Shown here piece by piece: positions 43,884 through 52,888 of a stretch of DNA of 64,000 nucleotides. The number at the start of each line of letters is the position of its first letter. Within the stretch, counting starts at the first letter, position 1. The notes beneath the pieces were generated by a model. The model was not told where the DNA came from, ran no database searches, and worked only from the letters and a program-made list of their open reading frames with translations. Made by a program: the position numbers and the translations under genes. Source of the DNA: Micromonospora sp. NBRC 110009 (GTDB taxonomy: Bacteria; Actinomycetota; Actinomycetes; Mycobacteriales; Micromonosporaceae); contig NZ_CP130427.1 in the NCBI RefSeq assembly GCF_030518795.1, positions 2,418,001-2,482,000 of the forward strand, written 5' to 3'.

Positions 43884-45557
43884 TCAGTGCGCGCCCGCAC
43901 CGGTGAGGGCGCGTACCTCCAACTCCGCGTACTTCTCCTCGTCGTGCTCCTTGGAGATCAGGGTGCCGATCCAGCCGCAGAGGAAGCCGAACGGGATGGA
44001 GATGATGCCCGGGTTCGACAGTGGGAACCAGTGCCAGTCGTGCTCGGGGAACATGGCCGTCGGCGCCCCGGAGACCACCGGGGAGAAGAAGACCAGGACC
44101 ACGGCGGCGAGCAGACCGCCGTAGATCGCCCACACCGCACCCGAGGTGTTGAACCGCTTCCAGAACAGGCTGTAGAGGATCGCCGGCAGGTTGCCCGAGG
44201 CGGCCACCGCGAAGGCCAGCGCCACCAGGAACGCCACGTTCAGGCTCTGCGCGAAGATCGACAGCACGATGGAGATCGCGCCGATCACCAGGGCGGAGAT
44301 CCGCGCGACGTTGACCTCCTGCCGCTCCGACGCCTGCCCGTTCTTCACCACGTTGGCGTAGAAGTCGTGCGCCAGGCTGGACGACGAGGCCAGGGTGAGC
44401 CCGGCGACCACCGCCAGGATCGTGGCGAAGGCGACCGCCGCGATGATCGCCAGCAGCGTCGCGCCACCGAGATCACCGCCGAGGAACTTGATGCCCAGCG
44501 CCTCCGCGAGCTGCGGTGCGGCGGTGTTGCCGGCCTTGTCCTGCGCGGTGATCGCCTGCCCGCCGACCAGCGCCGCCGCGCCGAAGCCGAGAGCCAGGGT
44601 GAGCAGGTAGAAGACGCCGATGATGCCGATCGCCCAGAGCACGCTCTTCCGGGCCGCCTTGGCGGTCGGCACGGTGTAGAAGCGGATCAGGATGTGCGGC
44701 AGGCCGGCGGTGCCGAGCACCAGCGCGATGCCGAGCGAGAGCAGGTCCATCTTGTTGTAGAAGGTCTGCGTCGCGTCACCGGCCTTCTCGACGCCGTAGC
44801 GCAGGCCCGGTTCGAGGAAGGCTGAGCCCTTGCCGGACTGTTCGGCGGCGTCACCCAGCAGCGAGGACAGGTTGAACTTGTAGTGCGCCAGCACCAGCAG
44901 GGTCATCACGATCGCGCCGGTCATCAGCAGGAACGCCTTGACGATCTGGACGTACGTGGTGCCCTTCATGCCGCCCACGGTCACGTAAATGATCATCAGG
45001 GCGCCGACCATGATGATCGTGGCCACCTTGGCGGTGTCCGCGTCCATGCCGAGGAAGGTGGTGCCCGGCTTGATGCCGAGCAGCAGGGCGACCAGCGCGC
45101 CCGCGCCGACCATCTGGGCCAGCAGGTAGAAGATCGAGACGGTGATGGTGGAGACCGCCGCCGCCGTCCGGACCGGGCGCTGGCGCATCCGGAACGCCAG
45201 CACGTCGGCCATCGTGTACCGGCCGGAGTTGCGCAGCAGCTCGGCGACGAGCAGCAGCGCCACCAGCCAGGCGACCAGGAAGCCGATCGAGTAGAGGAAG
45301 CCGTCGTAGCCGTACAGGGCGATGATGCCGGCGATGCCGAGGAAGGACGCGGCGGACATGTAGTCGCCGCCGATCGCCATGCCGTTCTGGAAGCCGGAGA
45401 ACGAGCGGCCGCCGGCGTAGAAGTCGGTGGCGGTCTTGGTCTGCCGGCTGGCCCAGATGGTGATGGCCAGCGTGATCGCCACGAAGATCAGGAAGAGCGT
45501 GATGGTGAGGTTGCGGGCGGTGTTGCTGCCCGCCTCAGCCGCGAGGACCGTCGTCAT
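43884..45557 (-). CDS. actP: Cation/acetate symporter ActP-like (SSS family)
   Basis: A 557-residue sodium:solute symporter with about 13 helices. Family motifs are ATDFYAGGRSFSGFQNGMAIGGDYMSAASFLGIAG, YTMADVLAFRMRQRPVRT, VGGMKGTTYVQIVKAFLL, GTAGLPHILIRFYTV and LAHDFYANVVK. It would import acetate or another short carboxylate with a cation. It overlaps the DUF485 gene by 23 bp, the usual yjcH-actP pairing. A second copy is at 52.9-54.5 kb. The hairpin at 43834 terminates the unit. Confidence 0.92.
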   Translation of the reverse strand: MTTVLAAEAGSNTARNLTITLFLIFVAITLAITIWASRQTKTATDFYAGGRSFSGFQNGMAIGGDYMSAASFLGIAGIIALYGYDGFLYSIGFLVAWLVALLLVAELLRNSGRYTMADVLAFRMRQRPVRTAAAVSTITVSIFYLLAQMVGAGALVALLLGIKPGTTFLGMDADTAKVATIIMVGALMIIYVTVGGMKGTTYVQIVKAFLLMTGAIVMTLLVLAHYKFNLSSLLGDAAEQSGKGSAFLEPGLRYGVEKAGDATQTFYNKMDLLSLGIALVLGTAGLPHILIRFYTVPTAKAARKSVLWAIGIIGVFYLLTLALGFGAAALVGGQAITAQDKAGNTAAPQLAEALGIKFLGGDLGGATLLAIIAAVAFATILAVVAGLTLASSSSLAHDFYANVVKNGQASERQEVNVARISALVIGAISIVLSIFAQSLNVAFLVALAFAVAASGNLPAILYSLFWKRFNTSGAVWAIYGGLLAAVVLVFFSPVVSGAPTAMFPEHDWHWFPLSNPGIISIPFGFLCGWIGTLISKEHDEEKYAELEVRALTGAGAH

Positions 45558-45903
45558 GGGTCACCTCCCCGATCTCGGTGCGGATGCGGTCGGCGACCGG
45601 GTCGATCCGCCGGTCGGCGAACCGGGAGTAGAGCCACGCGATGACGAACGTGGAGACGAACTGGAGCAGGCCGAAGACGAGCGCCACGTTGATGTTGCCG
45701 AGGAGCTTCGCGCCCATGAAGCCCCGCGCGTAGGCGGAGAGGATGACGTAGAGCGCGTACCACAGGAAGAACGCGACGGTCATCGGGAAGACGAAACCGC
45801 GCAGCGCACGCCGCAACCCGGCGAACTCGTCCGACCGTTGTACGGCGAGGTACCGCTCCGCCGCGGACTCGGCCGGCGCGGACGCGGGTGTGTCCGTGGA
45901 CAT
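45535..45903 (-). CDS. DUF485 family membrane protein (YjcH-like)
   Basis: A 122-residue protein with two helices: a polar N terminus (residues 1-30), FVFPMTVAFFLWYALYVILSAYARGFMG, and NINVALVFGLLQFVSTFVIAWLYSRFADRRIDPVADRIR. DUF485 proteins are the small companions of ActP and may help assemble or regulate it. It overlaps actP by 23 bp, so they are coupled. Confidence 0.9.
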   Translation of the reverse strand: MSTDTPASAPAESAAERYLAVQRSDEFAGLRRALRGFVFPMTVAFFLWYALYVILSAYARGFMGAKLLGNINVALVFGLLQFVSTFVIAWLYSRFADRRIDPVADRIRTEIGEVTHDDGPRG

Positions 45904-46062
45904 CTGTGGATCACCACCTTCACAGGCGTCGGGGATTTTTGCGCACGGTAGAGAGCGCGCTCCCCGCCGGGGAAGGCTCGGATCGGCGACGGTCAGCGGT
46001 TGCGCCGAACGGCACTCCGGCTGCGCCGAGTGACCCAGGTCACTCCGTTGAACGGTCGCCGG

Positions 46063-46596
46063 TCAGTCCGTGAGTTCCCGGTAGCGGCCGCGGTAGTGCA
46101 GCAGCGGAGCGGTCTCCTCGGCCAGGTCGATCGCCTCGATGGTGGCCTCGACCAGCAGGCCCCAGCCGTACTCCCGGGCGGCTTCGAGCCGGCAGCCGGC
46201 CCACCCGCCGGCGTCCGACGGCACCGGCCCGTACGGCGTGTCCGTCCAGGCCCCGATCGCGAAGAGGCCGCCGGGGGACGGGAAGAGACCGGCGAAGCGG
46301 TCGGCGAGCTGCCGGTGCCCCGGACCGAGCGGCGCGACCGCGAACCGGCCCGCCGCCTCGATCGCCGCCCACAGGTCCGACTCCGCGTCGACCAGCCCGA
46401 GCAGCCGGTCCGGCTCCCCCTCGGCCACCAGGGTGGACGACACGGTCAGCCCCGCCGGCCCGGGCGCGGTCCAGAGGGTCACCGGGGCGGCCAGCCGACC
46501 GCGCAGCCGGCGTACCGGCGAGCGCTGCCCGGCCGGCACGGCGAACGGATCGGTGTGGTGGATCTCGGCGCCCGGCTCATGATTCACGTGAAACAT
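46063..46596 (-). CDS. Flavin reductase-like domain protein
   Basis: A 177-residue protein of the flavin reductase-like split-barrel family. It shows RLAAPVTLWTAPGPAGLTVSSTLVAEGEPDRLLGLVDAESDLW, FAVAPLGPGHRQLADRFAGLFPSP and a C-terminal EYGWGLLVEATIEAI. It probably binds FMN, but the N-terminal half is not typical. The ATG at 46596 gives MFHVNHEPG, the codons of which make up a parS-like site. It is monocistronic. Confidence 0.7.
   Translation of the reverse strand: MFHVNHEPGAEIHHTDPFAVPAGQRSPVRRLRGRLAAPVTLWTAPGPAGLTVSSTLVAEGEPDRLLGLVDAESDLWAAIEAAGRFAVAPLGPGHRQLADRFAGLFPSPGGLFAIGAWTDTPYGPVPSDAGGWAGCRLEAAREYGWGLLVEATIEAIDLAEETAPLLHYRGRYRELTD
46580..46595. promoter_or_regulatory. parS-like ParB-binding site (15/16)
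   Basis: TGATTCACGTGAAACA differs from the parS consensus TGTTTCACGTGAAACA at one base. The perfect core TTCACGTGAA is palindromic. It overlaps the first codons of the flavin reductase gene. Confidence 0.55.
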
Positions 46597-46696
46597 TGTG
46601 CCGCCCCGCCCCCGCGCCCAGCCCAGGAAGCGGCCGCGCAGGTCGGTGGCGTAGCCGAACTGCTCGCGCGCCTCTGAGCAGGGCCGTCCGCGTGCC

Positions 46697-46726
46697 GGTG
46701 GGCCGCCCCGAGCGGGGCGGCCCACC
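46697..46726. terminator. Hairpin terminator after the Ig-like repeat protein
   Basis: A 13-bp perfect stem (46697-46709 with 46714-46726) with a GAGC loop, 14 nt beyond the stop of the minus-strand gene. No T-run follows. Confidence 0.6.
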
Positions 46727-46740
46727 GCGTCAACCAATGA

Positions 46741-49647
46741 TCAGGAGAAGTCGACCAGGAAGTAGTAACTGGTCGTGTCGGTCCACCCGCCGTCGGCCGT
46801 ACGTCCGCGCACCGCCATCGTGTGCGAACTGGTCGAGGTCGGCGTGTAGCTGACGGTGGCCACCCCGGCGTCATTCGCCGTCACCAGCACGGGCTCGCCG
46901 TCATCGACCCGGTACTCGAACTCCACCACGCCCGGACTGCCCTGGGTGAACGTGAACTCACCCGGCACGCCCACGCCACCGGCCCACTGGCCAGACGGGT
47001 AGGTGCTGGAAGACACCTGGGGCGCCGTGCCGACCAGGAAGGGGTAGTCCGTCTGTGGCGTGTACTCGCCCGCCGCGGTGCGGCCCCGCACCGAGAAGAC
47101 GTTCGCGCCGTTGCGATCCATGGTCACCGAGATGTCGGTGACCAGCGCGTCGGGAGTCTTCGGCAAGCTCCGCCAGGCGCCGTCGTTGAGCCGGTACTCG
47201 AACGTGGTCACCTCGCTGATCTCGGTGTAGACCCCGAACCTGCCGATCGCGCCGATCCCGCCCCGGGCCGTGTACTCGTCGTACGCGCTGCTCACGTTGA
47301 CCCGCGGGTCGCGTACCCGGAAGTAGTACCGCCGCTCGGCGCTGGCCGTGCCGTCGGCCGTCCGGCTGGTGACCGTCAGGAGGGTGTACCCCGGGTGCGT
47401 CGGCGTGATCTCGATGGTCGCCTTACCGTCCGGCCCGGCGGCCACGGTCTGCTCCTCGCCGGTGTACTCCAGCACGTAGCGGTACTCCACCACGTCCGAG
47501 CGGCCCGGATTGAACGTGAACCGACCCGGCTGGCCGGGCTGGCCGGCGGAGTCGTTCTCGGGATAGTCGCTGGACACCACCACCGGGGCATCACTGACCT
47601 CGAACGTGTAGGTCCGCGACGGCGAGAAGGACCCGTCTAGGAAACGGGTACGCACCGTCAGCGTGTTGATGCCGGAACGGTCCGGCGCCAGCGTCACCTG
47701 AGCCCAGCTGTACTCCGGGTCGGCGACCTGCTCGGGCCCGTCGTTGAGCCGGTAGAGGTAGACGTCCACGTCCGGCATCGCGGTGTCGAAGTCGAACTCG
47801 CCGGGGATGCCCACGCCGCCCCATGCGCCGTACTCGTAGTAGGTGCTGGAGTAGACGGTCGGCTTGATGTCGATGACGTTGAACTGGTACTGCACGGTCT
47901 CGGAGACGGTGCCGTCGGCGCTGATGCTGCGCACGTTCAGCACGTACCAGTTCGGCTCCGTCGGGGTCCACTGCAGCACCGCGGTGCCGTCTGCCCCCGC
48001 CTCGATCCGTTGCAGGTCGTCGTAGAGGAACGCGTACTCGTACGCCACCACCCCCGGCCGAGCGGGCCGGAAGGTGAAGCTGCCCGGGCGGTCGACCACG
48101 CCGTCGTGGTCGGGGAAGGCGAAGTCGGTCGACTCCACGAACGGGGTGTCGTGGACCGACACGTCCTCCGTGTGCGCGCCGACCAGCTCGGTCCCGGCGT
48201 AGCTCCGGACCTGGAGCTTGATGGAACCGGCCTGCGGGAACACCACCTGGACGTCCGCGGCGCCCTCGGCGTTCGCCGGGACCTTGACCTCGTCGGCGTC
48301 ACCGATCCTGTAGCCGAACTCGGTGACCCCGTCGACGTTCGTGGAGATCGCCAACCGGCTCGGCAGGCCGACACCGCCCACCGTCACCCGCACCTCTGGT
48401 GCAGTGGATCGGACGAGGAAGCGGTACTCGGTCACCGGGGAGGAGTTCGAGGCGCTGTCGACACTGCGCACGCTCAGGGACTCGGAGAAGGAGGTTGGCG
48501 TGTATTCGAGCGTCACGTCGGCCCCCGGTTCGGGTGCCGGGATGTAGTTGTACGTCCCGCCGAAGCGTCCCCAGTAGTAGCCGACCACGTCCGACGATCC
48601 GTTCGCCGTGAACGTGAAGGTACCCGGCACTCCCGAACCGCCGTGCGCCTGGCCGTCATCCGGGTACTTCGCCGAGGTGACCGCCGGTGCGGCCGGTGCC
48701 TGCCCGTCCACCTTCACGTAGCACGGCTCGGCCCACGCCGAGTAGTCGTGACCGTCGTAGGCGCGGGCCCGCCAGGCCACCACGGTGCCGTGCGGGTACT
48801 GCGACATGTCCCAGGCGACCTTGGAGAGCGTGGGTCCGTAGCTCGATCCGAACCGCTCGGAACGCTCGTCCTCGTGGCCGACCGGCCAGGCGGCGAACTG
48901 CCCGTTGAAGCTGGAGTCGTTGCTGTCCGCGTCCGCGCCACGGACCATCAGGGTGTAGTTGCGCGCCCCCACGGGCTGCGGGTTCTCCTTGGACCCGCAG
49001 GCCCACGAGGGGAACTCGAGCCCGATCTGCTCCACCGTCGGTGCGTGGTTGGCCTCGCTGTGGATGACGGGGTACGGGCGGAGCTTGCGGCCGTGGGAGA
49101 CCTTGCCCTCGTCGCCGTGCGGCACCCGGATCTCGACGGTGAGAGTCTGCTCGTCCTGGTTCGCCAGCTTCTGCAACGCGGGCATGATGTCCCACACCAG
49201 ATAGCCGGGGCAGGTGGCGGCGCCGCCGGCCTGGACAGTGCCCAGCAGTTCCCGTTGGCGTGGCGTGGACTCCCAGCTCGTGGTCGCCTTGATCGGATCG
49301 GTGCGCCAGAGCTCGACCGGTTGGGCCGACGAGCAGTCAGCCGCCGATCGCTCCGCGATGACCAGGTCCGCCTTGTGGATGACGGCGCCACGGAAGCGCG
49401 AGATGTCGAAGGTGAAATAGGACCGGGACTTGTGCTTGTTGCCGTCCGCGTCCGTCCAGGCACCGATCGGCGCGTCTCCCGCGGGGTTGATGAACGACCT
49501 GTCCGGCAGTTGTGAGTCCGTGTAGGCCCAGCCGGACTTTCCCACGTCCCGCTGCTCGTAAGCTTGGGCCGGCACGGCGATGACGCCGACCAGACCCGCG
49601 CCGAGCATCATCCCGAGTGACGCGGCCAGCAATCTTCGTGTGCGCAC
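46741..49647 (-). CDS. Secreted DNRLRE-like protein with about six Ig-like repeats
   Basis: A 968-residue secreted protein. The signal peptide ends in VPAQA after residue 29. An N-terminal DNRLRE-like domain (about 30-175) has SYFTFDISRFRGAVIHKADLVI, ELWRTDPIKATTSWESTP and LVWDIMPALQKLANQDEQ. A fibronectin-like unit follows. Then about six Ig-like repeats of 90-105 residues, each opening with SSxYP...GGxGxPGxFTF and ending with RGRTADG..., run to the C terminus. No LPXTG anchor or catalytic motif is visible. It is probably an extracellular adhesin or matrix component. The GTG at 49647 has GGAGG upstream and gives the best signal peptide; ATG at 49689 is an alternative. Confidence 0.8.
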   Translation of the reverse strand: MRTRRLLAASLGMMLGAGLVGVIAVPAQAYEQRDVGKSGWAYTDSQLPDRSFINPAGDAPIGAWTDADGNKHKSRSYFTFDISRFRGAVIHKADLVIAERSAADCSSAQPVELWRTDPIKATTSWESTPRQRELLGTVQAGGAATCPGYLVWDIMPALQKLANQDEQTLTVEIRVPHGDEGKVSHGRKLRPYPVIHSEANHAPTVEQIGLEFPSWACGSKENPQPVGARNYTLMVRGADADSNDSSFNGQFAAWPVGHEDERSERFGSSYGPTLSKVAWDMSQYPHGTVVAWRARAYDGHDYSAWAEPCYVKVDGQAPAAPAVTSAKYPDDGQAHGGSGVPGTFTFTANGSSDVVGYYWGRFGGTYNYIPAPEPGADVTLEYTPTSFSESLSVRSVDSASNSSPVTEYRFLVRSTAPEVRVTVGGVGLPSRLAISTNVDGVTEFGYRIGDADEVKVPANAEGAADVQVVFPQAGSIKLQVRSYAGTELVGAHTEDVSVHDTPFVESTDFAFPDHDGVVDRPGSFTFRPARPGVVAYEYAFLYDDLQRIEAGADGTAVLQWTPTEPNWYVLNVRSISADGTVSETVQYQFNVIDIKPTVYSSTYYEYGAWGGVGIPGEFDFDTAMPDVDVYLYRLNDGPEQVADPEYSWAQVTLAPDRSGINTLTVRTRFLDGSFSPSRTYTFEVSDAPVVVSSDYPENDSAGQPGQPGRFTFNPGRSDVVEYRYVLEYTGEEQTVAAGPDGKATIEITPTHPGYTLLTVTSRTADGTASAERRYYFRVRDPRVNVSSAYDEYTARGGIGAIGRFGVYTEISEVTTFEYRLNDGAWRSLPKTPDALVTDISVTMDRNGANVFSVRGRTAAGEYTPQTDYPFLVGTAPQVSSSTYPSGQWAGGVGVPGEFTFTQGSPGVVEFEYRVDDGEPVLVTANDAGVATVSYTPTSTSSHTMAVRGRTADGGWTDTTSYYFLVDFS

Positions 49648-49782
49648 GACCAGGGCACCTCCCCCGTGACCGATGGCTTCCCCCGCCATCGAGGTGCCCG
49701 AGCATATCGATGCGAGGCAAGGCCGCAGGTACCCGTTTTCGTGGTGCCTCCCGCCGCCGGACGGCCTCGGGTGGGCGGCCCG

Positions 49783-51477
49783 TCAGCGGCGGGGAGTGAC
49801 GGCGGCCAGGAGTTCCGGCTGGCGGCGGTCCAGCACGTCCCCGGCCAGGTAGGAGCTGAGGAGCGCGGCGCCCACCCCGTACGCGAGGCCGACCGGCAGG
49901 GCCAGCCAGAGCCAGACGTCGCCGAGCAGCGCCGCGGCCACCACCATCGGCACCGCCGCAGCTGCCGAGGCGATCATGGACAGCAGGGTGAGGAGCCCCT
50001 TCACCATCCCGGCGCCGGTGTTCATGGCGAACGGGTTGCTCGTCTCGGGCAGCGCGTACGCGCCGAGCACCGCGACGAAGGCGTTGACCGCGAGGCCGCT
50101 GCCGTACGCGGCGAGCAGCGCGCCGGCCGTCACGCCCAGCCAGCCCGGATGCCGCAGCAGGGTGGCCAGGATGATCGCGACCGCGCCCAGCAGCGGCACC
50201 ACGTAGAGCGAGAACGCGGTCATCCGGGCGCGCAGCTCCAGCCGCCCCGGCACGCCGGCCACCACGTTCGCCGCGTACGCGCTGCCGTCGAAGCCGAACT
50301 GGTTGGCCAGGGTGACCGAGGCGAGCACCCCGACGAAGAGCATGGAGAGGCTGACCAGCACCGGCGAGGAGCTGGGCGTCGCCTGGCCGAACGCCCCCTC
50401 GCCGTCGGTGGCCAGCCGGGAGCCGCCCAGGTTGACCATCACCGGCACGAAGACGCCGACCACCGCGATGGTGATCAGGTTGGCCCGCCGCCGGGCGTCC
50501 CGCCACCAGTAGCGGCACTCCCGGGCGACCAGCGCGCCGAACCGGTCCCGGCGCGCCCAGCCGACCGCGCGCGGGAAGAGCTGGGCGACCGCCCCGCCGG
50601 ACGGCTCGCCCCGCCGGCGGGCCGACCCGGCGCTGGCCGCGCCGACCATCGCCGACTCCAGCGTCCGCGACCACCAGAGCAGCAGCACGCTGATGGCCAG
50701 CGCGGTGATCAGCAGCTTCACCAGGCCGGCCCAGACCCGGCCCTCGGCGACGTCGACGCCGGCCGTCCACGGCGCCCCGAACGGGGTCCAGCCGATCACC
50801 CGGGCCACCCCGGTCAGCCGGTCCCAGTCGGCGTGGCGGACCGCCGCGATCGCCAGGACCTGCAGCGGCCCGAGCAGCGCGGCCAGCACCGCGAGCAGGA
50901 CGGCGGCCAGGTCACGGACCCGGCGGGACCGGAGCATGGTGGCGAACGCGCTGGTCACCGCGCGGGCGGCGGCCACACAGAGCAGCAGCCCGCCGACGAT
51001 CCCGACGGCCGCGACCAGGGCGGCCGACCACCCGCCGAGCGCCCCGGCGGTGACCACCAGCCCGGTCACCGCGATCAGCGTCGCCAGCACCGGGACGCTG
51101 ATCAGCGCGGCGGCGTACAGGCCGGTGACCAGGGTGCGGCGGGGCAGCGGGAGCAGGGCGAAGCGGGCCGGGTCCAGGGTCTCGTCCACGCCGAAGAAGA
51201 CCAGCGGCAGCAGCAGCCAGCCGAGCACCAGCAGCCCGCCGCCGAAGGCGGCGACCAGCAGCGCGTACCGGGGTTCGCCGGCCAGGCCGGGGGCGGCGAG
51301 GGCGAAGAAGGCACCGAGGGCGAACCAGAGGCCGACCAGCACGCCCACCACGAACAGCGCGATCCGCCAACCCTGGCCGCGGAAGTTGTTGCCCATCACC
51401 CGCAGCTTGAGCCGCACGAAGTGCCGGGCGGAGACCCGGCGGGCGGGAACCTCCGGCGCGCTCACCGGGACAGCCAC
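49783..51477 (-). CDS. ABC transporter permease (ABC-2 type)
   Basis: A 564-residue polytopic permease with about twelve helices. It opens with SARHFVRLKLRVMGNNFRGQGWRIALFVVG, typical of actinobacterial ABC-2 exporters. A polar central region ARRRGEPSGGAVAQLFPRAVGWARRDRFGALVARECRYWWRDARRRAN separates two sets of helices. It pairs with the overlapping ATPase gene. The GTG has AGGAG five bases upstream; a later GTG at 51465 would overlap the ATPase stop as GTGA. Confidence 0.85.
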   Translation of the reverse strand: MAVPVSAPEVPARRVSARHFVRLKLRVMGNNFRGQGWRIALFVVGVLVGLWFALGAFFALAAPGLAGEPRYALLVAAFGGGLLVLGWLLLPLVFFGVDETLDPARFALLPLPRRTLVTGLYAAALISVPVLATLIAVTGLVVTAGALGGWSAALVAAVGIVGGLLLCVAAARAVTSAFATMLRSRRVRDLAAVLLAVLAALLGPLQVLAIAAVRHADWDRLTGVARVIGWTPFGAPWTAGVDVAEGRVWAGLVKLLITALAISVLLLWWSRTLESAMVGAASAGSARRRGEPSGGAVAQLFPRAVGWARRDRFGALVARECRYWWRDARRRANLITIAVVGVFVPVMVNLGGSRLATDGEGAFGQATPSSSPVLVSLSMLFVGVLASVTLANQFGFDGSAYAANVVAGVPGRLELRARMTAFSLYVVPLLGAVAIILATLLRHPGWLGVTAGALLAAYGSGLAVNAFVAVLGAYALPETSNPFAMNTGAGMVKGLLTLLSMIASAAAAVPMVVAAALLGDVWLWLALPVGLAYGVGAALLSSYLAGDVLDRRQPELLAAVTPRR

Positions 51478-52223
51478 GACAGCTCCTCACCCGTCGCGGT
51501 GCGGCCGCCGACCACCTCGACGAAGACCTCCTCCAGGGAGCGGTCGCCGCGGACCTGGCCGAGGGTGCCGACCCGGGTGATCCGCCCCTGCGCGAGGATC
51601 GCCACGTGCGAGCAGAGCCGCTCGACCACCTCCATGACGTGGCTGGAGAAGACGACCGTGCCGCCGCCGACGACGTACCGGTGCAGGATGTCCCGGATCA
51701 GCGCCGCCGAGACCGGGTCGACCGCCTCGAACGGCTCGTCGAGCACCAGCAGCCGGGGCCCGTGCAGCAGCGCGCAGGCCAGGCCGATCTTCTTCTTCAT
51801 GCCCGCCGAGTAGTCGACCACCAGGGTGCGGCCGGCGTCGGTGAGCGCCAGCACGTCCAGCAGTTCCGCCGCCCGCTGGTCGACCACCGCCGGGTCCATG
51901 CCGCGCAGCAGGCCGTGGTACGCCAGCAGCTCCGCCCCGCTCAGCCGGTCGAAGAGCCGGACCCCGTCGGGCATCACGCCGAGCAGACCCTTGGCGCGGA
52001 CCGGGTCGGCCCAGACGTCGTACCCGAGCACCCGGGCCTGGCCGGCGTCGGGCCGCAGCAGGCCGACGGCCATGGAGAGGGTGGTGGTCTTGCCGGCGCC
52101 GTTCGGGCCGAGCAGCCCGTAGAACGAGCCGGTCGGCACGTCCAGGTCGACGCCGGCGACCGCCACCTTGGTGTCGAACCGCTTGGCCAGGCCGCGAAGG
52201 GACAGCGCGGGGTGCACATCCAT
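51462..52223 (-). CDS. ABC transporter ATP-binding protein
   Basis: A 253-residue ABC ATPase of the export type. Walker A GLLGPNGAGKTTT, Q-loop MPDGVRLFDRLSG, signature YSAGMKKKIGLACALLHGP, Walker B LLVLDEPFEAVD and H-loop SSHVMEVVERLC are all present. It drives the adjacent permease. It overlaps that gene by 16 nt. TACGGT (52231-52236) lies 7 nt before the ATG. Confidence 0.92.
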   Translation of the reverse strand: MDVHPALSLRGLAKRFDTKVAVAGVDLDVPTGSFYGLLGPNGAGKTTTLSMAVGLLRPDAGQARVLGYDVWADPVRAKGLLGVMPDGVRLFDRLSGAELLAYHGLLRGMDPAVVDQRAAELLDVLALTDAGRTLVVDYSAGMKKKIGLACALLHGPRLLVLDEPFEAVDPVSAALIRDILHRYVVGGGTVVFSSHVMEVVERLCSHVAILAQGRITRVGTLGQVRGDRSLEEVFVEVVGGRTATGEELSWLSR

Positions 52224-52384
52224 GAACCCGACCGTAGTCCGCTGCCGTCAGGAGTCGCTCCGGCCCGAGGATGATCTCCGGTCATACCTGAGCGGTACCG
52301 CGGGCCACCGCCGGGCGTCGCCGCCCCCCGGCACCCGGCGGGAACCGGCATGATCGGCTCAGCCCCGCCGCAAGGAGGAGACGA

Positions 52385-52843
52385 ATGACCCCGCCACCCC
52401 GCTCCCTCGAGCAGCGCTGGACGGACACCCGGCACCGGCTGGAACACGACGTCGACGTCTGGGTGGCCACCGCCGACCCGGCCGACGCGACCCCCTACCT
52501 GGTGCCGCTCTCCTTCCTCTGGGACGGGGAGACCCTGCTGCTCTCCACCGCCGAACACAGCCCGACGGGCCGGAACCTCCGGGACACCGGCCGGGTGCGC
52601 CTCGGCATCGGCCCGACGCGGGACGTCGTCATGGTGGAGGGCACGGTGGAGATGCTCCGCGCGGAGGAACTGCCCGACGGGGTCGGTGACGCGTTCGCCG
52701 CCAAGACCGGCTTCGACCCGCGGCGGAGCCGTTACCCGTACTTCCGGGTGCGGCCGGAGCGGATCCAGGCCTGGCGGGAGGTCAACGAAATCGCTGACCG
52801 TGACCTGCTCCGAAACGGGCAGCGGGTCACGGAAGCGGGTTAA
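52385..52843 (+). CDS. Pyridoxamine 5'-phosphate oxidase-fold (F420/FMN) protein
   Basis: A 152-residue split-barrel protein of the PPOX/FDOR family. It has the N-terminal EQRWTDTRHRLEHDVDVWVATADP, then YLVPLSFLWDGETLLLST, GRNLRDTGRVRLGIGPTRDVVMVEGTVE and YPYFRVRPERIQAWREVNE. In actinobacteria this pattern fits F420-dependent reductases; FMN is also possible. No partner gene is adjacent. AGGAGGAGA precedes the ATG, and the C terminus is complete. Confidence 0.82.
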   Translation: MTPPPRSLEQRWTDTRHRLEHDVDVWVATADPADATPYLVPLSFLWDGETLLLSTAEHSPTGRNLRDTGRVRLGIGPTRDVVMVEGTVEMLRAEELPDGVGDAFAAKTGFDPRRSRYPYFRVRPERIQAWREVNEIADRDLLRNGQRVTEAG

Positions 52844-52888
52844 CAGGGGACCCCTCCTCTACCGGAGGCGTTAAGCGGGGGCCCTTCC

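Noticed and set aside
47200..49600. Repeats in the Ig-like protein as a CRISPR-like array
   Set aside because: The repeats are about 300 nt, degenerate at the DNA level and coding in one frame, so they are protein repeats.
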